From Saccharofermentans sp. (GTDB taxonomy: Bacteria; Bacillota; Clostridia; Saccharofermentanales; Saccharofermentanaceae): a stretch of 42,845 bases of DNA. The stretch spans positions 1-42,845 of the forward strand of contig JAEFBA010000012.1 in NCBI GenBank assembly GCA_016292145.1. Direction: 5' to 3'. The notes below the pieces were generated by a model. That model made no database searches. It was not told the origin of the DNA and saw only the letters and a list, made by a program, of their open reading frames with translations. Numbering within the stretch: the stretch's first letter is position 1; each line of letters opens with the position of its first letter. A program made the position numbers and the translations under genes. This document shows, piece by piece, positions 1-7,566 of the stretch.

Positions 1-744
1 GCAGGATTCCTTCTGTGCATAATCTTCATTCTCGTAAAGACGAAGTTCAGGCTCAGGTTCAAGAACATCTTCCACGCGGATATAGACTTAAGGCAGAGAT
101 TCTCTAAGTACACTCTCCCCTACCTTCTGAATTCCCTTCTCTGGGGATTCGGCTTTACCATGATCACCGTTATCATGGGACACCTGGGCTCTGATGCTGC
201 GGCTGCCAACGGTATTGCAGCGATCGTCAAAGACCTTGTTTCCTGCCTCTGCTTTGCTATCGCAGGCGGAAGCGTCATCATCATCGGCAACGAGCTCGGT
301 GCCAACAGGCTTGATAAAGCGAAGGAATACGGTGATAAGCTCTTTAAGATCACGGTTATCTCAGGTATCGTCTTGGGACTTGTTGCTGCCGTATCTGCGC
401 CTCTTGTTCTGCACTTCGTTAACCTCACGGAGACAGCCGAACACTACCTGTTCATCATGCTCCTGATGTGCAGTTACTACATCCTCGGCAGATCGATCAA
501 CTCAACGCTCATCAGCGGTATCTTCTCTGCAGGCGGAGACACGAAGTTCGGCTTCATTTGCGATACTGTAACGATGTGGGCATTCATCGTGCCTCTGGGA
601 TTCATCTCAGCATTCGTACTTAACTGGCCCGTAATGGTCGTCTACTTCATCCTGAATCTGGATGAGATCGTTAAGATCCCTGTCGTAATCGCCCACTACA
701 AGAAATACAAATGGGTGAAGAACATCATCAACGAAGAAGTATAA
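1..744 (+). CDS. MATE family efflux transporter, 3' part only
   Basis: The reading frame is open from the first base of the window, so this is the C-terminal 247 residues of a protein that usually has about 450. It is a multi-pass membrane protein with at least five hydrophobic segments. The stretch GHLGSDAAAANGIA followed by GNELGANRLDKAKEYG is typical of the second half of MATE drug/sodium antiporters (the GxxLGAxxxxxAxxxG pattern). The family exports cationic drugs, metabolites or lipid-linked substrates using an ion gradient; the substrate here cannot be told. An internal ATG at 160 is not the start, because homologous sequence continues upstream of it. The gene converges on the HD-GYP gene, with the hairpin repeats at 778-901 between them. 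Confidence 0.85.
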   Translation, partial: AGFLLCIIFILVKTKFRLRFKNIFHADIDLRQRFSKYTLPYLLNSLLWGFGFTMITVIMGHLGSDAAAANGIAAIVKDLVSCLCFAIAGGSVIIIGNELGANRLDKAKEYGDKLFKITVISGIVLGLVAAVSAPLVLHFVNLTETAEHYLFIMLLMCSYYILGRSINSTLISGIFSAGGDTKFGFICDTVTMWAFIVPLGFISAFVLNWPVMVVYFILNLDEIVKIPVVIAHYKKYKWVKNIINEEV

Positions 745-777
745 TTAGTTTTTTAGGTCCGGCGAAGAGCAAAGGGT

Positions 778-901
778 GAAATCGTACGTTTTTAATCATG
801 AAAAAAGTACGATTCTACCGGTTGCAACTTGCAAGCATTCAAATCGTACGTTTTTAACCTCGAAAATGGTACGATTTTACCATTTGCAACTTTCAATAAA
901 A
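778..901. repeat. two tandem 62-bp hairpin repeats
   Basis: Two direct copies, about 778-839 and 840-901, repeat with a 62-bp period. Each contains the perfect inverted repeat AATCGTAC...GTACGATT (780-787 with 807-814, and 842-849 with 869-876), an inner T-run pairing with an A-run, and a trailing TTGCAACTT. The stems are conserved while the loop bases differ (AATCATG versus AACCTCG). The element fills the gap between two convergent genes. It may act as a two-way transcription barrier or be a small dispersed repeat. No spacer-like organisation is present, so it is not a CRISPR. Confidence 0.75.
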
Positions 902-930
902 GAGGCTGCATTAGAGACAGCCCTTATCAA

Positions 931-2694
931 TTATCTTGCGTAATCCGTGTGCTCGAAAGATTCGTAGAGAGCAATTATCTCTTTCTTCAACGAGATAAAT
1001 ATGCGTCCCAGGTGCGGATCGAAGTGATGCCCGAGTTCCTGTCTGATGAGCTCGAAAGCTTCATCGTAAGACATAGGATCCTTGTAATAACGGCGGCTTG
1101 CCAGGGCATCGAAAACATCAGCCAGCGCCATTATCCTTGCCTCGAACGGAATGCTCTCGCCTCTTAACTGGTCAGGATAGCCCGTGCCGTTATATTTCTC
1201 ATGATGGTAGTGGGCAACATTCGTAGCTACTCTTACGAATTCCTTATCTTCAACGTCTTCAAGGACCTTGCTCATGATCTTCGCGCCATAAGGAGCGTGG
1301 ATCTTCATCTTCTCATATTCCTCGTCCGTAAGGCCGGAAGGCTTTCTTAAGATGGAGTCATCAACGGCGATCTTGCCCAGGTCATGGAGAGGTGCAGCGT
1401 TGATTACGGAATCCCAGTAATTCTCGCTCATGTTGTAGTCATCAAGCTTGCGGAGATGCTCAACGAACAAAGCGACGCAGGCAGATGTTCTGTTGATGTG
1501 ACCGCCCGTGGAGTTGTCACGTGATTCGATCATGGCAGCCATGCCGAGGATCGTGGACATCTGCATCGACTTGGCTCTCTTGGTCTGACGCTCAACTTCA
1601 CGCTTCAATGACTCGCCCCTGAAGCTCATGGACTCGATCATGTTGTGCTGTTCAGTGTCGTCGGTGATCTCAACGAGATAACCTGATATGTGATTTCTGA
1701 ATCCGACATGGATAAAGCTCAGCTCGCACTCAAGGTATCTTCTCTCGTTGGGGCTTCTGTCATTTATAACGATGGATTTCTTATATTTGCTCTGCTTCTG
1801 GTCAGATTCCTCGACTTCTGCAGCGCACTTTGCTACCCACTTAAGGAGATCCTTCAAGGCATAGTCTTTGGCGATGATCTTGGAATCGATCCTGGCATTG
1901 GCGATCTCAGGGAAGAACTTCTCTGACACAGAATTGCTTCCGACATAATTATATTTCTTGTCGAAAACGATATATCCGAAGGTGCTGAGCTCATTGATCT
2001 TCTCCTGAACGCTCAAGTTAACGTTATAGATCGTGGATCTTGCGACCACGTAATCAAGCATAAGTGTGCAGATGAGATAGAAGAACGGGATTATCTCATA
2101 CTTCAGTCCGAAGAAGCGTGATCCGAGATAGACGAGCATGACACCAAACAGGGAGCCTGCATATGTGACCATGAGCCTGAAGGAAGCGCTTCGCTTGCCG
2201 AGATAGGTCAGGATCGTAAAGAATGCCGCAAGTCCGACTTCAACAGCCAGTATGATGTATCTGATGTAATAGATCTGTCCGGGTTCCTTTATGAGCGGTG
2301 AAGGCGAAGAAGGATCAAACTTAAGGTCTGAATAGAAGAACGGGAATCTGTCTGTAAGGAGCGTGGAGATAAATACGAAGATGTTTATCAGAAGGATAAC
2401 GACAGAGAACCACGTAGGGACCTTAGAATCCGAATAGTCGATGAGGATATAAACGATGAGGAGCGGCAGGAAGATACCGCCGACATAGGCAAGTGCATTG
2501 GCCAATACTGCTTCCTGGAGATTCCTTGAGCATGATAAAATGAAGTAACCGGAGTTACTGATCATGACACAAACTGACATTAGAATCTCAAGCGTATTGG
2601 CGCCCCGCCTCGAGAAGAGTACGAGCGCAAAAGTAGACAGCATGCTGAGTAGCATTACTACTCCCAATACAATAGAATATATACCCATGTTCAC
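931..2694 (-). CDS. membrane-anchored HD-GYP domain protein (likely c-di-GMP phosphodiesterase)
   Basis: The protein has 587 residues. Residues 1 to about 225 form seven or so hydrophobic helices resembling the 7TM sensor module of some histidine kinases. A PAS-like region lies at about 235-350, and an HD-GYP domain at about 375-575. The metal-binding HDLGK is near residue 435, followed by HAPYGA, HYHHEKYNGTGYP and the ALADVFDAL helix, so the residues needed for cyclic di-GMP hydrolysis look intact. The family cleaves c-di-GMP; the membrane module presumably senses an envelope signal. It is transcribed alone, divergently from birA. Its promoter is proposed at 2779-2806, leaving a leader of about 78 nt that contains a nested hairpin. 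The stimulus is unknown. Confidence 0.85.
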   Translation of the reverse strand: MNMGIYSIVLGVVMLLSMLSTFALVLFSRRGANTLEILMSVCVMISNSGYFILSCSRNLQEAVLANALAYVGGIFLPLLIVYILIDYSDSKVPTWFSVVILLINIFVFISTLLTDRFPFFYSDLKFDPSSPSPLIKEPGQIYYIRYIILAVEVGLAAFFTILTYLGKRSASFRLMVTYAGSLFGVMLVYLGSRFFGLKYEIIPFFYLICTLMLDYVVARSTIYNVNLSVQEKINELSTFGYIVFDKKYNYVGSNSVSEKFFPEIANARIDSKIIAKDYALKDLLKWVAKCAAEVEESDQKQSKYKKSIVINDRSPNERRYLECELSFIHVGFRNHISGYLVEITDDTEQHNMIESMSFRGESLKREVERQTKRAKSMQMSTILGMAAMIESRDNSTGGHINRTSACVALFVEHLRKLDDYNMSENYWDSVINAAPLHDLGKIAVDDSILRKPSGLTDEEYEKMKIHAPYGAKIMSKVLEDVEDKEFVRVATNVAHYHHEKYNGTGYPDQLRGESIPFEARIMALADVFDALASRRYYKDPMSYDEAFELIRQELGHHFDPHLGRIFISLKKEIIALYESFEHTDYAR

Positions 2695-2715
2695 CCTTGT
2701 TCACACACTATAAGG

Positions 2716-2757
2716 CACTTTACCGAATATATTTTACCGCATATTCGCTATAAAGTG
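2716..2757 (-). promoter_or_regulatory. nested inverted repeat in the HD-GYP leader
   Basis: Outer arms CACTTTA (2716-2722) and TAAAGTG (2751-2757) enclose inner arms GAATAT (2725-2730) and ATATTC (2741-2746). If the promoter at 2779-2806 is right, the whole element lies in the 5' untranslated RNA and can fold into a 42-nt stem-loop. It could equally be an operator. It does not match a riboswitch that I recognise. Confidence 0.5.
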
Positions 2758-2766
2758 TTATTATTT

Positions 2767-2794
2767 TTGCTAATTAGTTATGTATTTTTACTAA
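2767..2794 (+). promoter_or_regulatory. possible birA promoter
   Basis: TTGCTA (2767-2772), a 16-bp spacer and TACTAA (2789-2794) form a moderate sigma-A match on the plus strand. It overlaps the proposed HD-GYP promoter on the other strand, so the two divergent genes would compete for polymerase. Confidence 0.35.
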
Positions 2795-2806
2795 ATTTGA
2801 TGTCAA
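2779..2806 (-). promoter_or_regulatory. HD-GYP gene promoter
   Basis: On the minus strand TTGACA (2806-2801) is followed after 16 bp by TACATA (2784-2779). The -35 box is perfect. The predicted transcript starts near 2772. Confidence 0.55.
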
Positions 2807-2829
2807 AGAGAGGATAAAAAGTCTGAAAA

Positions 2830-3822
2830 ATGCTTAAAGACGATGTTCTGAATATTATCTATTGGGAAGAGGATTTCATCTCAGGCGAGGCCATAAGCCG
2901 GAAGCTGGGAGTCTCCAGAGCTGCGGTCAATTCTGCCGTAAAAGCATTAAGGGACGAAGGCTATGAGATTACCTCATCGACCAATAAAGGCTATCTTCTG
3001 ACCAGGAGCCCTGATGTCCTTACAAAGGGCTCTGTCTCAGTGCATCTTCCCGAGAGCATATCCAAAAATGTCCATGTTTTCGAATCCGTGGACTCAACAA
3101 ATGACGTCTTAAAAGACATGGCCAGGAAAGGCGCCCCTTCAGGCACTGTCGTCATATCCGACTGCCAGACAGGCGGAAAAGGCCGGCGCGGCAGGAGTTT
3201 TGCCTCCCCCAAGGGCGTCGGGATATATTTCTCCTACCTATTCAAGCCGGAATCAGGCTTAGATAAGATATCCAATCTTACGAGCTGGACCGCTATTGCG
3301 GTCTCTGACGCGATCTACAACGCCTACGGCATCGATTCACAGGTCAAATGGGTAAACGATCTTCTGATGAACAGGAAGAAGATCTGCGGCATCCTCACGG
3401 AGGTTACGGTGGAAGCCGAGAGCGGACTTATCGATAACTGCATAATCGGCATCGGGATCAACGTAAATGAGACATCCTTCCCTGAGGAGATATCTCAAAT
3501 AGCAACTTCGATCTCCATCGAGAACGGAGGAAAGACATTCGACCGTTCAAAGCTTGCCGCAGAGCTCATCAAAGCCATGGGTGATCTTGTCTACAGATGG
3601 CCTGATGATGAATACTATCTTAACCGTTACCGCCAGAGCAACGTTACAGTCGGATCCAGGATCGTAGCTTACCCGCAGCTTGCGGAGAACAGTGAGGGCC
3701 GTTCGGGCACGGCAATAGCCATCAACGAGGACTTCACGCTTAAGGTAAAGTTCGATGACGGTTCAGTGTCGGACCTCCGGAGCGGCGAAGTCAGCGTCAG
3801 AGGCCTTTACGGCTATACCTGA
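2830..3822 (+). CDS. birA: biotin-[acetyl-CoA-carboxylase] ligase with HTH repressor domain
   Basis: BirA attaches biotin to the biotin carboxyl carrier protein through biotinyl-5'-AMP and, in bifunctional forms, represses biotin genes. The 330-residue length matches the bifunctional type. Residues 1-60 form a winged helix (RKLGVSRAAVNSAVKALRDE). The catalytic domain carries GGKGRRGRSFASP (adenylate loop), KWVNDLLMNRKKICGILTE (KWPND motif, with Val for Pro) and GIGINVNE. A small C-terminal SH3-like domain follows. The ATG at 2830 gives the complete HTH. GAGAGG near 2808-2813 is a distant ribosome site, so initiation may be weak. The stop codon abuts the comEA stop on the other strand with no gap. 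No biotin genes lie nearby. Confidence 0.93.
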   Translation: MLKDDVLNIIYWEEDFISGEAISRKLGVSRAAVNSAVKALRDEGYEITSSTNKGYLLTRSPDVLTKGSVSVHLPESISKNVHVFESVDSTNDVLKDMARKGAPSGTVVISDCQTGGKGRRGRSFASPKGVGIYFSYLFKPESGLDKISNLTSWTAIAVSDAIYNAYGIDSQVKWVNDLLMNRKKICGILTEVTVEAESGLIDNCIIGIGINVNETSFPEEISQIATSISIENGGKTFDRSKLAAELIKAMGDLVYRWPDDEYYLNRYRQSNVTVGSRIVAYPQLAENSEGRSGTAIAINEDFTLKVKFDDGSVSDLRSGEVSVRGLYGYT

Positions 3823-4548
3823 TCAGACACAGATATAATCCTTTATCCGGTTGTATTTGGAATCACCTATTCCGGTGACATTCTTGATGTCTTCCACGGC
3901 CTTGAAAGGGTTCTTCTTCCTGTAATCGACTATGGCCTGCGCCGTCACGTCGCCTATCCCCGGAAGGGTCTTAAGATCATCTGCAGAAGCGGTATTGATG
4001 TTTACGATGCTGACACTTCCGCTCACGCCGTCAGAAGATGCTCCCTGCCCGCCGCCCCAGACATAGACGCCCTTCTGCCTTATGATGTCACCGCCGTTAA
4101 AGCCTTTCTCAACCTCCGATCTTGAGGGTATATAGATCGACATGTTGCCCGTTATCTGGTAAACGAGATTGATGTTGTCGGCTGAGGCATCTTCCGTAAG
4201 GCCTCCTGCCTCTTCGATAATGACATTCAGCATGACACCTTTTGGCGCCTCGTAGATGCCCGGCCTGTTCACCTCTCCGCAGATATAGATGCTGACAAGC
4301 TGTATGGTCTCAGGAGCTTTAGATGACGCCTCTTCAGACTGATGGGCCCGGCCGGTATCTTCCGGATCGCCCATATGGCTCCCGGCTTCAGTGATCACCG
4401 CCGACTTGCCGCTCTTAAAAGCGTTGACGGTAATGTCATTCCGCCCTTTAAACACGAACTTATATACGACACTCAGGATGATTACCAGGATGAATGCCAG
4501 AGGATAGACCAGTTTCTTGATTGTCGCCTTCGTGCTTTTCTTTATCAT
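3823..4548 (-). CDS. comEA: ComEA-like competence DNA receptor (SLBB + helix-hairpin-helix)
   Basis: ComEA binds incoming double-stranded DNA at the outer face of the membrane during natural transformation. The 241-residue protein has a short basic N-terminus, one membrane helix (about residues 11-32), a variable linker, an SLBB domain (IYICGEVNRPGIYEAPKG onward, about 85-150), and a C-terminal pair of helix-hairpin-helix motifs (VNINTASADDLKTLPGIG and VTGIGDSKYNRI). The frame extends to a TTG at 4590, but that TTG lies inside the operator/promoter. I chose the ATG at 4548, which begins MIKKSTKATIKK. It has no Shine-Dalgarno sequence and coincides with the predicted transcription start, which suggests a leaderless message. 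comEC is not adjacent. The gene stands alone, with its own promoter downstream of rsfS. Confidence 0.9.
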   Translation of the reverse strand: MIKKSTKATIKKLVYPLAFILVIILSVVYKFVFKGRNDITVNAFKSGKSAVITEAGSHMGDPEDTGRAHQSEEASSKAPETIQLVSIYICGEVNRPGIYEAPKGVMLNVIIEEAGGLTEDASADNINLVYQITGNMSIYIPSRSEVEKGFNGGDIIRQKGVYVWGGGQGASSDGVSGSVSIVNINTASADDLKTLPGIGDVTAQAIVDYRKKNPFKAVEDIKNVTGIGDSKYNRIKDYICV

Positions 4549-4554
4549 ACGGAA

Positions 4555-4612
4555 AGCATAACACCGGTCTTTGTCGGTTTTTGCCGACAAAATCTAACAA
4601 AAACCGACAAGG
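4555..4612 (-). promoter_or_regulatory. comEA promoter with triple TTGTCG operator shared with the Flp locus
   Basis: Reading the minus strand, TTGTCG starts at 4610, the degenerate TTGTTA at 4600 and TTGTCG again at 4590, each 10 bp apart. An extended -10 box (TG-T-TATGCT, 4563-4555) begins exactly 50 bp after the first half-site. The -35 position (4583-4578, CAAAAA) is poor, as in an activator-dependent promoter. The last half-site also pairs with CCGACAA at 4577-4571 to form an inverted repeat. Bases 4612-4585 match 34005-34032 at 25 of 28 positions. Confidence 0.65.
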
Positions 4613-4662
4613 ATCATCCCTGCCGGCTTCAAACATTATTTTAAAATAATTACTAGAACGGA

Positions 4663-5007
4663 TTACTCTTCGCCTTCTCTGCGCTTTGTCTCCCAGAACT
4701 TCTCGATATTGTAGTTCTCGCGCTCTTCCCTGCCCATGACATGAACGACAACGTCCTTATAGTCAAGGAGGATCCACTTGTCGCCGGAGCGGCCTTCGAT
4801 GTGGTCGGGAGTGATATCGTAATCCTTCTTAAGGACATACTCTACTTCATCAGCCAGAGACTTGATCTGAGTGGTCGAATTACCGCTTGCGAGAACGAAA
4901 TAATCAGCGAGTACTGTCTTTCCTGTAAGGTCTATCGTCTCGATATCGATACCCTTCTTTGAATCAAGAATGTCAACGATCTTAGCGGCTAATTCTTTTG
5001 TGTCCAT
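4663..5007 (-). CDS. rsfS: ribosome silencing factor RsfS
   Basis: RsfS (Iojap/YbeB family) binds ribosomal protein uL14 on the free large subunit and blocks joining of the small subunit when nutrients are scarce. The 114-residue length is typical. The family pattern is complete: DLTGKTVLADYFVLASGNST, then IEGRSGDKWILLDYKDVVVH and the closing FWETKR. The ATG at 5007 follows a strong AAGGAG with good spacing. It is the last gene of the nadD-yqeK/rsfS arrangement common in Bacillota, with a 50-bp gap from the upstream gene. An A+T palindrome at 4635-4650 follows it but lacks a clear U-tract. Confidence 0.95.
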   Translation of the reverse strand: MDTKELAAKIVDILDSKKGIDIETIDLTGKTVLADYFVLASGNSTTQIKSLADEVEYVLKKDYDITPDHIEGRSGDKWILLDYKDVVVHVMGREERENYNIEKFWETKRREGEE

Positions 5008-5057
5008 TATTTATCTCCTTGGATTTATTAATAGTCTGATTGTATCACAATAACGCC

Positions 5058-6278
5058 TTACATATGTAAGTCTTTCATCATAAGTACCGTCATCGGGTGG
5101 ATGTCCCTTCCCTGTGAGACGAACTTGTTCTTAACTGCCAGTGCGGTCATTCTCATCGCGCTGTCCAGATCGATCTCTGCAGCAGTCCTGATGGGTGTCA
5201 GATCCGTGTAGTTTCTGGACGGTTCGATCTTGTCTGCCAGATATACGATCTTCTCCAGAAGCGTCATGTTGCCCCTGCCCGTCGTGTGATAGCAGATGGC
5301 ATCAAGGATCTCCTTGTCTTCTATGCCGAATTCATCGCGCGCGAAAACCGCACCTGCCGGTGAATGAAGGAGCTTCTTCTCCGTGAACAGATCACCTGAG
5401 TACTTCTTTGCAAGCTCCGTCTGCTTCTCGAGAGGGAGTTCTTTCGCGCAGTCGTGAAGTGCGCCTGCGATAAGGGCCTTATCCTTGTCACAGCCGAAGA
5501 CATCAGCAAGGTGCGCAGACAGATAACCTACGTTAAGCGTGTGGAGGAGTCTTTTCGCGCCAAGATACTTATACATCCAAACAGAGCTCTCAAAGAACTG
5601 TTTGCGGGCTTCGTCGGAAACGCCTTCGAGCTTTGTGTTCTCGGTATAAAGAGCATGCCTTTTAATAAACTCTCTTGCAGGCTCCGGAACCATCGAAAAG
5701 TCACCGGAAGAAGTGATCGCAGACGATGAACAGTCAACGCCGTTAAGACGGAATATCTCCACCTTGCCTCCGAGATTCTTCCTGATAGAATCAGCAGCCC
5801 TTTCAACATCCGTCGTATCGCCGGGCCTTACAGCGGCAAGCAGGGCCGCATGGTTAAGGATCCCGCCAGGGTTATACCAGGTCTCGAAAGTGCCGAGCGT
5901 GTCTGAGCCCATGATCCAGAAGAATTCATGATGCTCTTCAGCCTTCTTTTTCTTGATGTCATTGGAGATAAGGAAATCTCTTATGTATTCATCAGACGTG
6001 AGCTTTTCGAGAACTACGGATGTATAGCTTACTCCGTCTATTCCGAACTCTATGTCGTTTACAAGGCAGTTCTTGATGCCAAGGCCCTCAATGGTCTCCT
6101 TCATCATGCAGAGACGGTACGGGGGTGGAAGCTTGTTGGAATAGAGCTTGAAGTTATTCCTGACCGAAGGAATAACGATCACAAGGTCAACGAATCCGCT
6201 CTTCAACGCGGAATTGATCATTGCTATGTGACCGTCATGAACGGGATCGAACGAGCCTCCGTAGATGCCTATTCTCAT
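5058..6278 (-). CDS. nadD: fused nicotinate-nucleotide adenylyltransferase and YqeK-type HD hydrolase
   Basis: This is a 406-residue two-domain protein. Residues 1 to about 200 are NadD, which makes nicotinate adenine dinucleotide from nicotinate mononucleotide and ATP in NAD synthesis; GGSFDPVHDGH is the nucleotide-binding motif. Residues 220-406 form an HD domain (HTLNVGYLSAHLADVFG, then GALHDCAKEL) of the YqeK family, known to hydrolyse diadenosine tetraphosphate. In many relatives these are two adjacent genes; here they are one polypeptide. An oddity is that the ISSTxIR motif near residue 190 reads CSSSAIT, lacking the usual Arg. The start lies 3 bases after the purD stop, so the two are probably translationally coupled. 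Confidence 0.92.
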   Translation of the reverse strand: MRIGIYGGSFDPVHDGHIAMINSALKSGFVDLVIVIPSVRNNFKLYSNKLPPPYRLCMMKETIEGLGIKNCLVNDIEFGIDGVSYTSVVLEKLTSDEYIRDFLISNDIKKKKAEEHHEFFWIMGSDTLGTFETWYNPGGILNHAALLAAVRPGDTTDVERAADSIRKNLGGKVEIFRLNGVDCSSSAITSSGDFSMVPEPAREFIKRHALYTENTKLEGVSDEARKQFFESSVWMYKYLGAKRLLHTLNVGYLSAHLADVFGCDKDKALIAGALHDCAKELPLEKQTELAKKYSGDLFTEKKLLHSPAGAVFARDEFGIEDKEILDAICYHTTGRGNMTLLEKIVYLADKIEPSRNYTDLTPIRTAAEIDLDSAMRMTALAVKNKFVSQGRDIHPMTVLMMKDLHM

Positions 6279-6281
6279 TTA

Positions 6282-7535
6282 TTAACCGAGTGTCCTTCCT
6301 ATGTCGTGGCGGAAGTGCATATCCTTGAAGGAGATCTTAGCGACACCTTCGTATGCGCCGTCGATTGCCTCATCAAGTGTATCTGCCTCATCGTATACGC
6401 AGAGAACGCGTCCGCCGCTCGTAACGAGCTTGCCGTCCTTAAGTGCCGTACCTGCCTGGAATACGATCTTGCCGCAGGTATCGATGCCTGTGATCTCGTA
6501 GCCCTTTGCATAGCTCTGGGGATATCCGCCGGAAGCCATGACAACAACGCAGGAGCACTTGTTCTTCCACTTGAACTCGACCTGGTCGAGCTTGCCGTCG
6601 ATTACTGCATCGACTATGTCAAGGAGACTGTTCTCGAGGAGAGGCAGTACTGCCTGTGCCTCAGGGTCTCCGAAACGTGCATTGTACTCAACTACCTTCG
6701 GACCTTCAGGTGTAAGCATGAGGCCGAAATAGATAACACCCTTGAAAGGTCTTCCCTCTTTCTTGAGAGCTTCGACTGTAGGTGTGATGATCTCGTTCTG
6801 AATGCGTGCCTTAAGCTCATCAGTCATGTCGGCACCGGGTGTAACAGCGCCCATACCGCCTGTGTTAAGGCCTTCGTCATGATCGTATGCTCTCTTGTGG
6901 TCTCTTGAAGAAACCATCGGAACACATGTGTTGCCGTCTGAGAATGCAAGAACTGTGAGCTCGGGACCTGTCATGCATTCCTCGATAACGATCGTGGAGC
7001 CTGCACTGCCGAACTTCTTGTCTTCCATCATGTCCTTAACTGCCTGCTTAGCCTCATCAAGGGTCTGGGCAATGATAACGCCCTTACCTAATGCAAGACC
7101 GTCGCACTTGATAACGATAGGCATCGGCTGTGTCTCAAGATAATCCAATGCCTTCTGCTCGTCTTCAAAGATCTCATACTTTGCAGTAGGGATCGAATAC
7201 TTCTTCATGAGCTGCTTGGAGAAAGCCTTTGAGCCTTCGATGATAGCTGCATTAGCCTTAGGGCCGAAGGCTCTGAGACCTGCTTCTTCCATCCTGTCTA
7301 CCATACCGAGGGCGAGCGGATCGTCAGGAGCTACGAAGACGAGATCAAACTGCTCTTTCTTCGCATATTCGACCATACCTTCAATATCTGTAGCCTTAAT
7401 ATTTACACATGTAGCGATAGAAGCGATACCGCCGTTACCGGGAGCGCAGTAAAGCTCCGTTACCCTGGGATCCTGCTTGAGCTTCCAGCAGATAACATGC
7501 TCTCTTCCGCCGCCGCCTACTACGAGTACCTTCAT
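6282..7535 (-). CDS. purD: phosphoribosylamine-glycine ligase
   Basis: PurD (GAR synthetase) joins glycine to phosphoribosylamine using ATP, the second step of purine synthesis. The 417-residue length is normal. The N-terminus GGGGREHVICWKL is the family signature (usually REHA). The ATP-grasp core includes VIKCDGLALGKGV, and the C-terminal part has VVEYNARFGDPEAQAVLPLL. The ATG at 7535 has an AGGATAT ribosome site. It follows hom by 31 bp. No other purine genes are in the window, so its place in this operon is not explained by pathway. Confidence 0.97.
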   Translation of the reverse strand: MKVLVVGGGGREHVICWKLKQDPRVTELYCAPGNGGIASIATCVNIKATDIEGMVEYAKKEQFDLVFVAPDDPLALGMVDRMEEAGLRAFGPKANAAIIEGSKAFSKQLMKKYSIPTAKYEIFEDEQKALDYLETQPMPIVIKCDGLALGKGVIIAQTLDEAKQAVKDMMEDKKFGSAGSTIVIEECMTGPELTVLAFSDGNTCVPMVSSRDHKRAYDHDEGLNTGGMGAVTPGADMTDELKARIQNEIITPTVEALKKEGRPFKGVIYFGLMLTPEGPKVVEYNARFGDPEAQAVLPLLENSLLDIVDAVIDGKLDQVEFKWKNKCSCVVVMASGGYPQSYAKGYEITGIDTCGKIVFQAGTALKDGKLVTSGGRVLCVYDEADTLDEAIDGAYEGVAKISFKDMHFRHDIGRTLG

Positions 7536-7566
7536 TTATATATCCTCCAAATTGTTTGTTTTTCGA

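Noticed and set aside
778-901. CRISPR array
   Set aside because: There are only two units, directly abutting, with no spacers and no cas genes.
4549-4590. TTG-started N-terminal extension of comEA
   Set aside because: The extension is encoded by the operator and promoter bases themselves and adds no family-like sequence.
4635-4650. 16-bp A+T palindrome after rsfS as an intrinsic terminator
   Set aside because: The stem has no G-C pairs and no proper U-run follows in the minus direction.
5928-6908. 326-codon plus-strand open frame
   Set aside because: It lies fully antisense to nadD-yqeK and purD, which have complete family motifs. It has no ribosome site and its translation shows no recognisable domain.
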